Below the pieces are notes generated by a model that was given only the letters and a program-made list of their open reading frames with translations, was not told the DNA's origin and ran no database searches. From NCBI GenBank assembly GCA_902362375.1, contig CABIVS010000003.1, positions 391,572 through 451,326 on the forward strand: a stretch of DNA of 59,755 nucleotides. Direction: 5' to 3'. Both the position numbers and the translations under genes were made by a program. Shown one piece after another: positions 1-8,735 of this stretch (positions within the stretch are counted from its first letter, which is position 1; each line of letters opens with the position of its first letter). Source of the stretch: Bacteroidaceae bacterium. Lineage in GTDB: Bacteria; Bacteroidota; Bacteroidia; Bacteroidales; Bacteroidaceae.

Positions 1-261
1 ATCGTAATCACCGGCTACACGAAAACATAGGTGACTTTCGTTTTCCCCCAGTTCGTATGGAGCAGTATGATCTTTGAGCCATGTCAATTCCAATAGGAAT
101 CCCGTTTCATTATCTGTCAGGTAAACCAGTGTGAATGAACCGTCGGATGCTTCTTTCCGATGATGTTCTTTTAAGCCGAGTGCTTTCTCATAAAAAGCGA
201 TACTCCGCTCCAAGTTTGTAACGTTGATATTAAAATGGTCAAATTTACTTTTTATTTCCAT
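1..261 (-). CDS. VOC/glyoxalase-family protein (3' end outside window)
   Basis: The minus-strand ATG is at 259-261, and 87 codons are open to the window edge, so the C-terminus is missing. The protein begins MEIKSKFDHFNINVTNLERS and continues with AFYEKALGL, the first beta-alpha unit of the vicinal-oxygen-chelate fold. The early His in DHFNINV is where lactoylglutathione lyase-like proteins bind metal. A later stretch, GFLLELTW, carries the acidic residue expected of the second metal site. It lies 14 bp after the DUF4468 gene and is probably the last member seen of a minus-strand operon. A true glyoxalase I and a generic VOC protein cannot be told apart from half a protein. Confidence 0.8.
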   Translation of the reverse strand, partial: MEIKSKFDHFNINVTNLERSIAFYEKALGLKEHHRKEASDGSFTLVYLTDNETGFLLELTWLKDHTAPYELGENESHLCFRVAGDYD

Positions 262-275
262 TGTTGCAATTTTCC

Positions 276-1406
276 TTATTTTTTCATTAAGAGTTTCACA
301 ATTTCTCCAACATAGGTACGGGGTTGTCCGGCTTGCGGAGTTGTCTGTGAAGGCATTTTCTTACATTCGATAACAGCTGAAGGAGTTGTTTGGTTCGGAG
401 CATACAATTTTAGTGTATAGCTGTCTGCCTTTTCTATTGCGTCATAAGGTTGATCGGGTGAAAGTGTGCAATATGCAACAGCTTTTCCTGATTGATAACC
501 CAATGCACCACCTGCATTTGCAGTCATATTGGTCATGTTGAACTCATCTTTTCCGATGCTGATCACTAATTTGCCACTTCCCATTAAAGCATATACTTCG
601 CCCGGAATTTGTTTCAAATCAATTTCTGTATAACCGGATGCGTCGGATGCAACTTTGGTAGCCGGAGTGGCAGGAGTCAAAGTAGCCGCAGGAATGGTGG
701 TTTGAGCAGATTCGGTAGTGGTAACTTTACCTCCCTGACCGATAATGATCGGACCGGCAGCGGCCACAACAGATGTTTTTTGTTGCTCTTCTTCTTTTTT
801 CTTTTTCTCTGTCTTCGGACGAGTATCAGGTGCTCCGAAAGCTACTGCTACATCCATAAACATATCATCTGCGAAATCTACAGTTTTTCTACGCCATTTA
901 GCTAAGCCGCGCACTAATTTGGTCTTTGCTTTATTGAGCGCATATTTATCGGTGATCCATTCTTCTGCTTTGTATTTCTCTGTTTCACGGTAAGTGAAAC
1001 GGATTTTCTCAAGCTCTACCAGACAGTTGCCGGGTTTACAGGTAACGGTAATCTGATAGTTGACCAGTGTACGGTCTAATGAAAGGGCGCTTGAACTGAA
1101 AACAATCCATTCTTCTCCAACACCGGCAATTGTCCCCTTTGCTTCGTCAGAGAAAACAATGCGGCTATCAATATTTTTATTTTCTTTCAGACGTTCGTCC
1201 ATCCACTTTGTCATTGTGTCGTAGATTTGTGCCTGACTCATTCCGGGAATCTGGAATTCTTTGGAAAATACTACTTTACCATCTACTTCAGGAACAGCTC
1301 CTACAAGGTACCTGGTGTCGTCTTTCTTCTCTTTTGCAGAATCTGCCTTCATCGCCATCGGCAATGCAAGGAACAGGGTAAGAAACAGAATCGTAAATTT
1401 ATTCAT
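276..1406 (-). CDS. DUF4468-type exported protein
   Basis: A 376-residue protein read from the ATG at 1404-1406. A longer in-frame start exists but would run deep into the upstream gene, and this ATG is followed directly by a signal peptide (MNKFTILFLTLFLALPMAMKA). The N-terminal half, with VDGKVVFSKEFQIPGMSQ and a later TYRE stretch, resembles the DUF4468 domain found in many Bacteroidales periplasmic or surface proteins of unknown role. A lysine/glutamate-rich stretch (EKKKKEEEQQK) and a Thr/Ala-rich linker join it to a second C-terminal domain of about 110 residues that I do not recognise. It lies 13 bp after the metallo-hydrolase gene, so the two are probably co-transcribed. Function unknown. 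Confidence 0.8.
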   Translation of the reverse strand: MNKFTILFLTLFLALPMAMKADSAKEKKDDTRYLVGAVPEVDGKVVFSKEFQIPGMSQAQIYDTMTKWMDERLKENKNIDSRIVFSDEAKGTIAGVGEEWIVFSSSALSLDRTLVNYQITVTCKPGNCLVELEKIRFTYRETEKYKAEEWITDKYALNKAKTKLVRGLAKWRRKTVDFADDMFMDVAVAFGAPDTRPKTEKKKKEEEQQKTSVVAAAGPIIIGQGGKVTTTESAQTTIPAATLTPATPATKVASDASGYTEIDLKQIPGEVYALMGSGKLVISIGKDEFNMTNMTANAGGALGYQSGKAVAYCTLSPDQPYDAIEKADSYTLKLYAPNQTTPSAVIECKKMPSQTTPQAGQPRTYVGEIVKLLMKK

Positions 1407-1419
1407 AATTATCATGTGT

Positions 1420-2151
1420 TTATTTGGTAATCTCAAAACTTTCGCCCCGATGGGTGATGCTGATAAAACGGCATCCGGCATTTTCAGCAAAACTACGAAG
1501 CGCATTTCCCCCCTCATAATCTTCACTGAAGTGCATGGGCACAAATATAGTAGTTTTTATTTGTTCGATGAACTGTTTTGCCCCTTTCATGTAATCTTTT
1601 CCCATTCTCCGATCCACCGGGAATAGTACTAAATCGATGTTTGGCGCTTTTTCTTTTAAATATTTAACTTCTGCAAGGAAATCACCATTGGCTTTTCGGA
1701 TCTCTTCTTCAGTAGATTCCTCACTCCAATGCCAGTTGTTCAAGTCGCCGGCATGGAAAATACTCCAATCTTGCAGGTGAAGCAGGAACGAACTGCCGAC
1801 ATCCGTTGAGCCGAAAGCATCGATACGAATTGTCTCGTCTTCGTATGTTTCTCCTTTTTTAATATAGAAAGCATCTTCGGCTTTGGCACGATGGGATTTC
1901 AAGATATCTTTGGAGAAAATATATTGAATGTCGGGGCGTTGTTCTTTCCAGGTCAATATCTCACGGTTAAAGTGGTCGGGATGGAAATGGGTGGCCAATA
2001 CATATAGCTTACCCGGCCTTTTCAGGAGATAATCATGTACGATTCCCCGGTTATGTTCCGTTTCGGAAGAATCTTTGTAGTAATCGATGATAACGGTTGC
2101 ACCTTCCATTTCGATGGCGAAACCGCTGTGATAAATATAATCCAGTGTCAT
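1420..2151 (-). CDS. MBL-fold metal-dependent hydrolase (UlaG-like)
   Basis: A 243-residue cytoplasmic protein without a signal peptide. The opening MTLDYIYHSGFAIEMEGATV is typical of the UlaG/YcjY-like branch of the metallo-beta-lactamase fold. The metal motif HFHPDHF is near residue 57, with further ligand candidates in FHAGDLNNWHW (around residue 135) and PMHFSEDYEG near the C-terminus. Family members hydrolyse phosphodiester, lactone or similar bonds, and the substrate here cannot be read from sequence. It sits between pdxH (67 bp upstream) and the DUF4468 gene (13 bp downstream) on the same strand. Confidence 0.82.
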   Translation of the reverse strand: MTLDYIYHSGFAIEMEGATVIIDYYKDSSETEHNRGIVHDYLLKRPGKLYVLATHFHPDHFNREILTWKEQRPDIQYIFSKDILKSHRAKAEDAFYIKKGETYEDETIRIDAFGSTDVGSSFLLHLQDWSIFHAGDLNNWHWSEESTEEEIRKANGDFLAEVKYLKEKAPNIDLVLFPVDRRMGKDYMKGAKQFIEQIKTTIFVPMHFSEDYEGGNALRSFAENAGCRFISITHRGESFEITK

Positions 2152-2218
2152 AAGCTGACTATTTTATAGTTGCAATATTACGTATTCTAGTTGGAGTTGC
2201 CAAGAAAAATCGACGAAA

Positions 2219-2866
2219 TCAAGGAGCAAGACGACTGATTTTCCATTCCCCGTCCGGTTGCAGGGTATATAGAAAACGGTCGTGCAGACGGTTGGGACGT
2301 CCTTGCCAGAATTCAATCCTTGTTGGGGTAACGGCGTATCCGCCCCAATTATCAGGTCTTTCCACTTCTTTTCCGATCCACCGGGCTGCCTCCCTGACAA
2401 AAGACCGTATTAATTGCATTCTGCTTATTATAGGTTGACTTTGGGGAGAAATTCGTGCACCGACCCGACTTTTATAAGGACGTTTCCGGAAATATTCATC
2501 CGATTCTTCCGGAGGAACTTTCGTCGCTATTCCCTCTATATGTATTTGTCTTTCGAGGGCGTGCCACACAAAAGAGAGGGAGATATACGAATTTTGTGCC
2601 AATTGCCTGCCTTTACGGCTTTCGTAATTGGTATAAAAGACAAATTTTCCATCATGGAGCCCTTTTAATAATACGGTACGGGTAGACGGTCTCCCTTCGG
2701 GAGATACGGTTCCTACAATGACTGCAGTCGGTTCGTCCACCTCTGCCTCAATTGCTTCTTGTAGCCAACGATTGAAAAGCGAAAGCGGGTCGCCGGGAAG
2801 TTCACTTTCCCGCAACCCGCCTTTCGTATATTCCTGTCGGATATCTGCTATGTTTAATTTCGCCAT
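2219..2866 (-). CDS. pdxH: Pyridoxamine 5'-phosphate oxidase
   Basis: A 215-residue FMN enzyme that oxidises pyridoxine 5'-phosphate or pyridoxamine 5'-phosphate to pyridoxal 5'-phosphate, the last step of vitamin B6 salvage. Length and sequence match PdxH along the whole protein. Markers are the N-terminal YTKGGLRESELPGDPLSLF, the FMN-binding segment RPSTRTVLLKG with FYTNYESRKGRQL, and the C-terminal signature WGGYAVTP followed by EFWQGRPNRLHDR and a C-terminal RLAP. All expected phosphate-contact Arg and Lys residues appear to be present. It is transcribed in line with the pirin gene 44 bp upstream. Confident call. Confidence 0.97.
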   Translation of the reverse strand: MAKLNIADIRQEYTKGGLRESELPGDPLSLFNRWLQEAIEAEVDEPTAVIVGTVSPEGRPSTRTVLLKGLHDGKFVFYTNYESRKGRQLAQNSYISLSFVWHALERQIHIEGIATKVPPEESDEYFRKRPYKSRVGARISPQSQPIISRMQLIRSFVREAARWIGKEVERPDNWGGYAVTPTRIEFWQGRPNRLHDRFLYTLQPDGEWKISRLAP

Positions 2867-2910
2867 AAGATTATCTGGCTGTTTTTAGTTCTTAATTTCT
2901 AATGATGGAA

Positions 2911-3615
2911 TCACATAGGTACTTCTATTAATAGGATATGTGAATCTTTCAGTGTCTCCAGTTCGAAACTGTTGGTATCGTAAACACCCATACCATCGCG
3001 GCGTTTCAATACTTCGCCGTCTACTACAATTTCTCCCTCAATGAGGAAAATATAGACGCCTGCATGACTTTGATGCATATGATAACCTAGTTTCTTTCCG
3101 GCTTCAACTTTACCGATTGAGAACCAGGTGTCTTGTAAAAGGGAAGCAGGTGTACTGCCGTCGGGAGATACGATGACTGCCAGTTCATTCGGACGTTCCA
3201 GCTCTGCAATGCTGAAATCCTGGTAAACGGGACGGGTGTTCCGTTCTCTCGGCATAATCCAGATCTGCAGGAATTCTACCGGTTCTACAGGGCTTGCATT
3301 CACTTCACTGTGGAAGATTCCCGTTCCGGCACTCATTGTCTGAATTTCTCCAACAGTAATGATGCGGCTGTTCTTCTTGCTGTCTCCATGTTGCAGATGT
3401 CCTTTCAGAGGGATGGAGATGATTTCCATATTCTTATGCGGGTGAGTCTGAAAACCTTCTCCGGGTGCAACCTTATCATCATTCAATACGCGAAGGGCAC
3501 CGAAGTTGATACGATTGGAGTCGAAGTATTCGTCAAAACTAAAAGTATGGTAACTATCCAACCAGTCATACTGGGAATGTCCTCTTGTATCTGCTTTATG
3601 TATTACTTTTTTCAT
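2911..3615 (-). CDS. Pirin family protein
   Basis: A 234-residue bicupin. The N-terminal cupin carries the pirin metal motif in FQTHPHKNMEIISIPLKG and HLQHGDS (His residues around 58-60 and 100), followed by EIQTMSAGTGIFHSE, all characteristic of pirins. Bacterial pirins bind a non-haem metal, and some have quercetinase activity. The role here is unknown, although such genes are often linked with redox or stress enzymes. It starts 63 bp after the 2-hydroxyacid dehydrogenase stop and ends 44 bp before pdxH. Confidence 0.92.
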   Translation of the reverse strand: MKKVIHKADTRGHSQYDWLDSYHTFSFDEYFDSNRINFGALRVLNDDKVAPGEGFQTHPHKNMEIISIPLKGHLQHGDSKKNSRIITVGEIQTMSAGTGIFHSEVNASPVEPVEFLQIWIMPRERNTRPVYQDFSIAELERPNELAVIVSPDGSTPASLLQDTWFSIGKVEAGKKLGYHMHQSHAGVYIFLIEGEIVVDGEVLKRRDGMGVYDTNSFELETLKDSHILLIEVPM

Positions 3616-3678
3616 AAAATCTGTCCTTTCTCTTATTTGTTTATATGTTTTGTAAACAAAGAAAGGAGCTTAAAAGTT

Positions 3679-4680
3679 TTATTTCTTCACTTCATTTAGC
3701 AAAGGCTTATGTTTGATAAAATCTTTTATGTTTTGCAGGGTAGTCGCAGCAATATTCTCCATCGCTTCATGTGTGAAAAAAGCTTGATGAGAAGTGACGA
3801 TTACATTGTTGAATGAAAGCAAACGGGCAAGTACATCATCGTCGATAATACGGTCGGATTGATCTTCGTAGAAGTATTCACTTTCTTCCTCATATACGTC
3901 CAGTCCTGCAGAACCTATTTTTTTGTTCTTCAATCCTTCGATCAGTGCGTTGGTATGAATCAGCTGTCCACGGCCGGTATTGATAATCATTACTCCGTCT
4001 TTCATTTTGCTGATAGAGTAGTCATTAATCAGGTATTTGGTCGCTTCGGTGAGCGGGCAATGTAAGGAGATGATATCCGAATTGTGATATAGTTCGTCCA
4101 ATGAAGTATAAACTATTTGTTCTTCACGGGCGAAGTTATGGTCCGGATAGAGGTCGTAAGCCAATACGTTCATTCCAAACCCTTTTAAGATGTGAATCAG
4201 TATTTTCGCTATTTTTCCTGTGCCGATGATGCCTGCTGTTTTTCCATGCATGTCGAATCCCATCAGGCCGTGCAGGGAGAAATTGCCGTCCTTGGTACGC
4301 CAGGAAGCACGGGGAATTTTCCGGTTTAGCGATAACATAAGAGCTACGGTGTACTCTGCAACGGCATAAGGAGAGTAGGCAGGAACCCGTACTACGGTAA
4401 TTCCTGCATCGGCGGCAGCATCTAAATCTACATTATTAAATCCGGCACAGCGTAGTGCCAATAGTTTTACTCCGTTGGCTGCCATCACACGGATTACTTC
4501 TGCATCGGCAACGTCGTTCACAAAGATACAGACAGCATCCACTCCTTGTGTCAGTAGTACGTTGTTTTTATTCAGATGCCCTTTGTAGTAGCGTATCTCA
4601 AACCCGAACTCTTTGTTTTTGTCATTGAAAGAGGACTCATCATAAGGCTTTGTGCCGAAAAATGCAATTGTATAGGCCAT
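3679..4680 (-). CDS. D-2-hydroxyacid dehydrogenase, D-lactate dehydrogenase type
   Basis: A 333-residue NAD-dependent dehydrogenase interconverting a 2-keto acid and a D-2-hydroxyacid, most likely pyruvate and D-lactate. The NAD motif GTGKIAKILIHILKGFG is near residue 152. Catalytic features are the Arg in NTGRGQLIHTNAL, an acidic segment YEEESEYF, and the His in TSHQAFFTHEA near residue 297, which is the form seen in fermentative LdhA. The length (about 330 residues) fits LdhA rather than phosphoglycerate dehydrogenase, and no ACT domain is present. It is the first gene of the minus-strand run that continues to the window edge. Confidence 0.9.
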   Translation of the reverse strand: MAYTIAFFGTKPYDESSFNDKNKEFGFEIRYYKGHLNKNNVLLTQGVDAVCIFVNDVADAEVIRVMAANGVKLLALRCAGFNNVDLDAAADAGITVVRVPAYSPYAVAEYTVALMLSLNRKIPRASWRTKDGNFSLHGLMGFDMHGKTAGIIGTGKIAKILIHILKGFGMNVLAYDLYPDHNFAREEQIVYTSLDELYHNSDIISLHCPLTEATKYLINDYSISKMKDGVMIINTGRGQLIHTNALIEGLKNKKIGSAGLDVYEEESEYFYEDQSDRIIDDDVLARLLSFNNVIVTSHQAFFTHEAMENIAATTLQNIKDFIKHKPLLNEVKK

Positions 4681-4888
4681 AATATTATTCTATAAATTAT
4701 ATAATGTTAAACACCGGAACAGCTTGATTTGTTTACTCAATCCATTGTCCGGGAAATAGATTGTTTCATTAGAAACAGTTTGATTTTTCAATTAAAATGC
4801 TGGGTAAATGAAAATAAATGCACAAATATGTGCTCCGTGTGCAATATTGTTATATCTTTGCGCCCGAATAATTTTAAAAAAGATTTAG

Positions 4889-6259
4889 ATGAGAAAAATT
4901 TCCTTGATTGGATTTGTGATGCTAATCGTTTCAATTCCAACTTTTGCCGGAGGTCTTCTGACAAATACTAATCAACACGCTGCTTTTCTTCGTATGCTAT
5001 CTCGTGGTGCTACCTTTGAAATAGACGGAGCTTTGTCTAATCCTGCCGGTTTAGCTTTTTTGCCGAATGATGGTTTCCATGTGGGATTGAGCATTCAGAG
5101 TGCTTTTCAGACGAGAAATATTGATGCCAGCTTTATGACATATAGTGGTCTTAATTTAACAGATCCTACCGCTCCTGTTCCTACTGTTTCCGACAAGCCT
5201 TATAGTAAATATTATAAAGGAAAAGCTGCCGCGCCGGTTATTCCCAGTGTGTTTGCTGCATATAAGAAAGGAGATTGGACTATTTCCGGTTTCTTCGCTA
5301 TAACTGCCGGAGGTGGAAAGGCGTCGTTTGATGACGGTTTACCTATATTTGAGTCGGCTGCTATGGCAAAAATATTCCAAAAGAGTTTGGATGGAGTAGC
5401 GCAAGGAGGGCCGATAATGACCCCGGACAAATATATCATCAATAGTGCTATGGATGGCAGACAATACATCTATTCCTTGCAGTTGGGCTTATCTTATAAA
5501 ATAACTGATTGGCTTTCAGCTTTTGCCGGTGCCCGTATGAATTATTTTTCGGGAGGTTATGAGGGATTCTTGGATGCTAAAGTGGGAGATACAGATTTGA
5601 TGAATTTGGCCTTGGACTGTGACCAGACAGGTTGGGGGTTAACTCCGGTGATAGGCGTGGATGTAAAATGGAACAAGTTGAACATTGGAGCCAAGTATGA
5701 GTTCAAGGCTAACATGAACATTGAAAATAAAACTCATAAATTGGAATATCCGACTGAAGCAGAGGCTTTGATAGGCAACTATAAAAACGGTGTCAATACT
5801 CCGAATGATATTCCTTCCATGCTTTCGGTTGCAGTGGCTTATGAGTTTCTTCCAGTACTGCGTGCATCTGTAGAATATCACTTTTATGATGACAAGAAAG
5901 CAGGTATGGCAGATGGAAAGCAGAAGTTCTTGACTAAGGGGACTAACGAATATCTGGCAGGTATTGAATGGGATGTAACCAGACAATTGACGTTAAGTTG
6001 TGGTGGACAAATTACGGATTACGGATTGTCTGACAACTTTCAGAGCGATACCAGTTTTTCTTGCGATTCCTATACATTAGGCTTTGGAGCGAAGGTGAAA
6101 TTGAGTGAAAGAGCAGCTTTGAATGTTGGCTATATGTGGACTACTTACGAAGATTATACGAAAGAATTCTCAAATTATAATGGTACAGGATTGCCTGGTA
6201 CCAATGTCTATAGTCGTACCAACAAAGTATTTGGTCTTAGCATTGACTACAGGTTCTAA
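4889..6259 (+). CDS. OmpP1/FadL/TodX-type outer-membrane protein
   Basis: A 456-residue outer-membrane beta-barrel with a signal peptide (MRKISLIGFVMLIVSIPTFA) and mature start GGLLTNTNQHAAFLRMLSRG. The segment GATFEIDGALSNPAGLAFL is the FadL-family N-terminal hatch signature, related to the NPA motif of long-chain fatty-acid transporters. The protein ends in an aromatic residue (LSIDYRF), as expected for BAM insertion. Members move hydrophobic compounds across the outer membrane, and the ligand here is unknown. A Bacteroides -7 element TATCTTTG lies at 4853-4860. The gene is monocistronic and ends at a strong hairpin shared with the convergent porin gene. Confidence 0.9.
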   Translation: MRKISLIGFVMLIVSIPTFAGGLLTNTNQHAAFLRMLSRGATFEIDGALSNPAGLAFLPNDGFHVGLSIQSAFQTRNIDASFMTYSGLNLTDPTAPVPTVSDKPYSKYYKGKAAAPVIPSVFAAYKKGDWTISGFFAITAGGGKASFDDGLPIFESAAMAKIFQKSLDGVAQGGPIMTPDKYIINSAMDGRQYIYSLQLGLSYKITDWLSAFAGARMNYFSGGYEGFLDAKVGDTDLMNLALDCDQTGWGLTPVIGVDVKWNKLNIGAKYEFKANMNIENKTHKLEYPTEAEALIGNYKNGVNTPNDIPSMLSVAVAYEFLPVLRASVEYHFYDDKKAGMADGKQKFLTKGTNEYLAGIEWDVTRQLTLSCGGQITDYGLSDNFQSDTSFSCDSYTLGFGAKVKLSERAALNVGYMWTTYEDYTKEFSNYNGTGLPGTNVYSRTNKVFGLSIDYRF

Positions 6260-6302
6260 ATGATTTAGAACTCAATAAAATACGGAGTTAATAATGATGA
6301 TG

Positions 6303-6337
6303 AGAGGGAGATAGCATTTCAATTGCTGTCTCCCTCT
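6303..6337. terminator. Bidirectional intrinsic terminator
   Basis: An inverted repeat with a 13-bp stem (GAGGGAGATAGCA at 6304-6316 against TGCTGTCTCCCTC at 6324-6336, one mismatch) lies between the convergent FadL-type and porin genes. The plus strand continues TTCAATTTTATA. It probably terminates both transcripts. Confidence 0.75.
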
Positions 6338-6374
6338 TCAATTTTATACAAATACTCTATTATGTATTGTTAGT

Positions 6375-7664
6375 TTAGAAAGAATACTGTACCAGCATAT
6401 TCAACCGGTTGGCGTGGCGGGTTGAAGAACTGAAATCAGTACGCCATCCTCTTAAATATTCTACGCCCACTTGCAGGTTACTGCTTACATTCCAGAAAGC
6501 ATTAGCCACTAAATACTGTCCTTTGCGATAGGATTCCGGATTTTCACTTGGATATCCGTTTTCAGAATAAAGTCTGGATAAACTATATGTGCCGGATATA
6601 AAGATGCTCGGACAAAGGTTATATTGCAACCCTGCATACCATCCCAGCATCGGGAGAACCTGCATTTTTCCCTCATTATCAGGATCGGGAACGATATCTA
6701 CGTTCAGATTACTTAAATCGTTCAGGTAAGATCCGATACCTTTTCCATAATTAAACTGTCCGAATGCCTGTAATTTCTTGGTAATATTGAATGTTGTAGA
6801 TGCTTGCAACCCGAATCCGGTGGCGGAATAGGCTTTCTCATGTACGTTACTTGAGTAAGTCATACTACGGACAATAGCACCTAATTTAACGTGACTGCTG
6901 CTATTCCAGTTATACTGTACGGAAGTGGCGAAGTCCGGCATCCGTTGGGTGTTGATAGACAAGTCATTGTTGGTTGTACCGTCTACTGAAGGCATCTCCA
7001 TTGAAACACCGAATTTCCAGTTTTTCAACTTATCGTACATATAACTCAATTGCGTGGTGCGGTAAAATGCCGACCCGTTAGGACCTGCAAAGTCGATGGT
7101 AGGAGGCAGTGCGGAGAGGTCCATGAACGAACCGTAGCTGTATCCGATCGTGAAACCGAGGAATTGCGCATAAGCGTTCTGCAATTCAAAGGTTTTTCCG
7201 TCACCCCGGAAGTTTCCGGCTGTGTAGACAACGAAGTCTCCCAGATGTTTCGTACGTCCTACCAGTTTGAGGAATAGGGTAGAAGTGGTGATGTCCATCT
7301 GGAATTGATTCTTGGCAAAATTGCCGCTTCCGCGTTGTGGAATCAATGCCGGATAGAAATCGACATCATTTACGATACCGTTAAAGTCATACTCTGCCGT
7401 TGCACGGACATATCCTCCGATGCCCAGGGCAAATTTCCCTTTTTGGTCGGTGAGCAGGAAGCGGGGAGCATTCGGGTCGTGGAAACGCATCTGCGAACGG
7501 TCGTTCATGATTCGGATGATTTCATCTCCTGCTTTGTTCTTCGAAACAAACATGATGGAATTGGGTTCTTCATCTTCGATGATTACTTTCTTTTGTGCAT
7601 GAGCACAGAGGGGAAAAATTCCTATCCCCAGTAGCATGGCTACCATTTTAAAGCTTGTTCTCAT
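6375..7664 (-). CDS. DcaP-like trimeric outer-membrane porin
   Basis: A 429-residue protein with a signal peptide (MRTSFKMVAMLLGIGIFPLC, then AHAQ). A short linker is followed by a barrel whose motifs GIGGYVRATAEYDFNG, FAKNQFQMDITTSTLFLK and NAYAQFLGFTIGYSYG match the DcaP/DUF3138-like porins. The C-terminal residue is Phe (LNMLVQYSF). In other bacteria such porins pass small anionic solutes, and the substrate here is unknown. It is convergent with the FadL-type gene and divergent from the ECF sigma gene. No TAnnTTTG promoter is obvious just upstream. Confidence 0.82.
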   Translation of the reverse strand: MRTSFKMVAMLLGIGIFPLCAHAQKKVIIEDEEPNSIMFVSKNKAGDEIIRIMNDRSQMRFHDPNAPRFLLTDQKGKFALGIGGYVRATAEYDFNGIVNDVDFYPALIPQRGSGNFAKNQFQMDITTSTLFLKLVGRTKHLGDFVVYTAGNFRGDGKTFELQNAYAQFLGFTIGYSYGSFMDLSALPPTIDFAGPNGSAFYRTTQLSYMYDKLKNWKFGVSMEMPSVDGTTNNDLSINTQRMPDFATSVQYNWNSSSHVKLGAIVRSMTYSSNVHEKAYSATGFGLQASTTFNITKKLQAFGQFNYGKGIGSYLNDLSNLNVDIVPDPDNEGKMQVLPMLGWYAGLQYNLCPSIFISGTYSLSRLYSENGYPSENPESYRKGQYLVANAFWNVSSNLQVGVEYLRGWRTDFSSSTRHANRLNMLVQYSF

Positions 7665-7824
7665 TATCAGTTAAGTTTTAGGTGAATGCCCAATGAACAA
7701 CTAAAAAAAGAAATGGTTGAGAGGGGCAAAGGAAAAATAGCCAAACTAATCGGAAGAATTGCTATTTATAATGATTCTAAAAAAGCGGATCTTTGTATCG
7801 TACTAATTAGATAAAAGAAATACG

Positions 7825-8334
7825 ATGATGGAAAAAGTGGATTTTACTAAAGGAATATTGGCGATACAACCGGATTTGCATCGCTTCGCATATAAATTGA
7901 CGGCAGATCGTGACTCTGCCAATGATTTGGTTCAGGACTGTGTGTTGCAAGCATTGGATAATCGTGAAAAGTTTACATATAGTAAGAATCTGAAAGGATG
8001 GATGTATACGCTTATGCGTAATATTTTTGTCAATAACTATCGTCGTACAGTTCGCGAAATGAATCTGATTGATGACAGTTATTCTATCAATCAGCAACAT
8101 TTGATCGAGGATGAAGATGCCGACAGGTTTGAGTTTACGTATGATATGAAACAACTGTATCGGGTGATACATTCCATACCGGAAGAAATGAAAGTTCCTT
8201 TTCAGATGTTTGTTGCCGGATTTAAGTATCGAGAAATTGCCGAAAAATTAGGATTGCCGATGGGAACGGTAAAGAGCCGTTTGTTTTTCATCCGTAAGCG
8301 GTTGAAAGAGGAACTGAAAGATTTTTCTTCCTGA
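7825..8334 (+). CDS. ECF-type RNA polymerase sigma factor
   Basis: A 169-residue group 4 sigma factor. Region 2 covers about residues 10-75 (RFAYKLTADRDSANDLVQDC, then LKGWMYTLMRNIFVNNYRR). Region 4 covers about 115-165 (SIPEEMKVPFQMFVAGFKYR, EIAEKLGLPMGTVKSRLF). No anti-sigma gene follows. The next 400 bp hold no convincing gene on this strand, so how its activity is controlled is not visible. Two tandem ATG codons (7825 and 7828) could both serve as start. The sequence GATCTTTG near 7790 resembles a -7 element. It diverges from the porin gene, which is a possible but unproven target. Confidence 0.92.
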   Translation: MMEKVDFTKGILAIQPDLHRFAYKLTADRDSANDLVQDCVLQALDNREKFTYSKNLKGWMYTLMRNIFVNNYRRTVREMNLIDDSYSINQQHLIEDEDADRFEFTYDMKQLYRVIHSIPEEMKVPFQMFVAGFKYREIAEKLGLPMGTVKSRLFFIRKRLKEELKDFSS

Positions 8335-8507
8335 TGCAGGTGCCTGATTGAGTGATGTGTTTTAAGGTCAAAGTGATGAGCCTTCCTGTCAGAATACGAC
8401 GACTGATGGGGAGGCTTGTTTATTTTCTGCTGAATGCCGTCCATCAACGTTTTAATACTATCTTCAACATAGGAATAAATCCACGGCAGTAGCATAGATA
8501 TCGCCTT

Positions 8508-8532
8508 AGTTGTTCGGAAACTCCGAACAACT
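8508..8532. other. Perfect 11-bp hairpin in an otherwise gene-free stretch
   Basis: AGTTGTTCGGA (8508-8518) and TCCGAACAACT (8522-8532) are perfect inverted repeats around a 3-base loop. No U-tract follows directly on the plus strand, so it is not a textbook terminator for the ECF gene. It could be a processed 3' end or a protein-binding palindrome. The rest of 8335-8735 shows no supported gene. Confidence 0.5.
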
Positions 8533-8598
8533 GGAGCTTGTTGAAGTTTTCTTTTTTCAGAGATAAAACAATTTTATATTTTCGCTCTCCGAAATAGT

Positions 8599-8640
8599 TA
8601 AAAAAACAGTCTTCCCACCGTAGTAACCGATAAGAAGACT
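8599..8640 (-). terminator. Probable terminator of the HTH/alpha-CTD gene
   Basis: Read on the minus strand, AGTCTTC (complement of 8634-8640), a 19-base loop and GAAGACT (complement of 8608-8614) are followed by a run of U residues (complement of 8599-8606). It lies about 100 bp beyond the stop of the gene at 8736-9578. The loop is long, so the call is tentative. Confidence 0.5.
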
Positions 8641-8735
8641 TGATGTTCCATGATATATTTTTTTGATTAAACATGCACTTAGAACAACAGAGCGACTAAA
8701 AGGATTTCGATGTTAGGGAAATTTCATGATTGTTT

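Noticed and set aside
276..1544. Longer start for the DUF4468 protein
   Set aside because: It would overlap the metallo-hydrolase gene by more than 120 bp and places the signal peptide internally. ATG at 1404-1406 is followed directly by the signal peptide.
8202..8674. Minus-strand small ORFs behind the ECF sigma gene
   Set aside because: One overlaps the ECF coding region in antisense, neither has a ribosome site, motif or promoter, and the overlapping hairpin at 8508-8532 suggests non-coding DNA.
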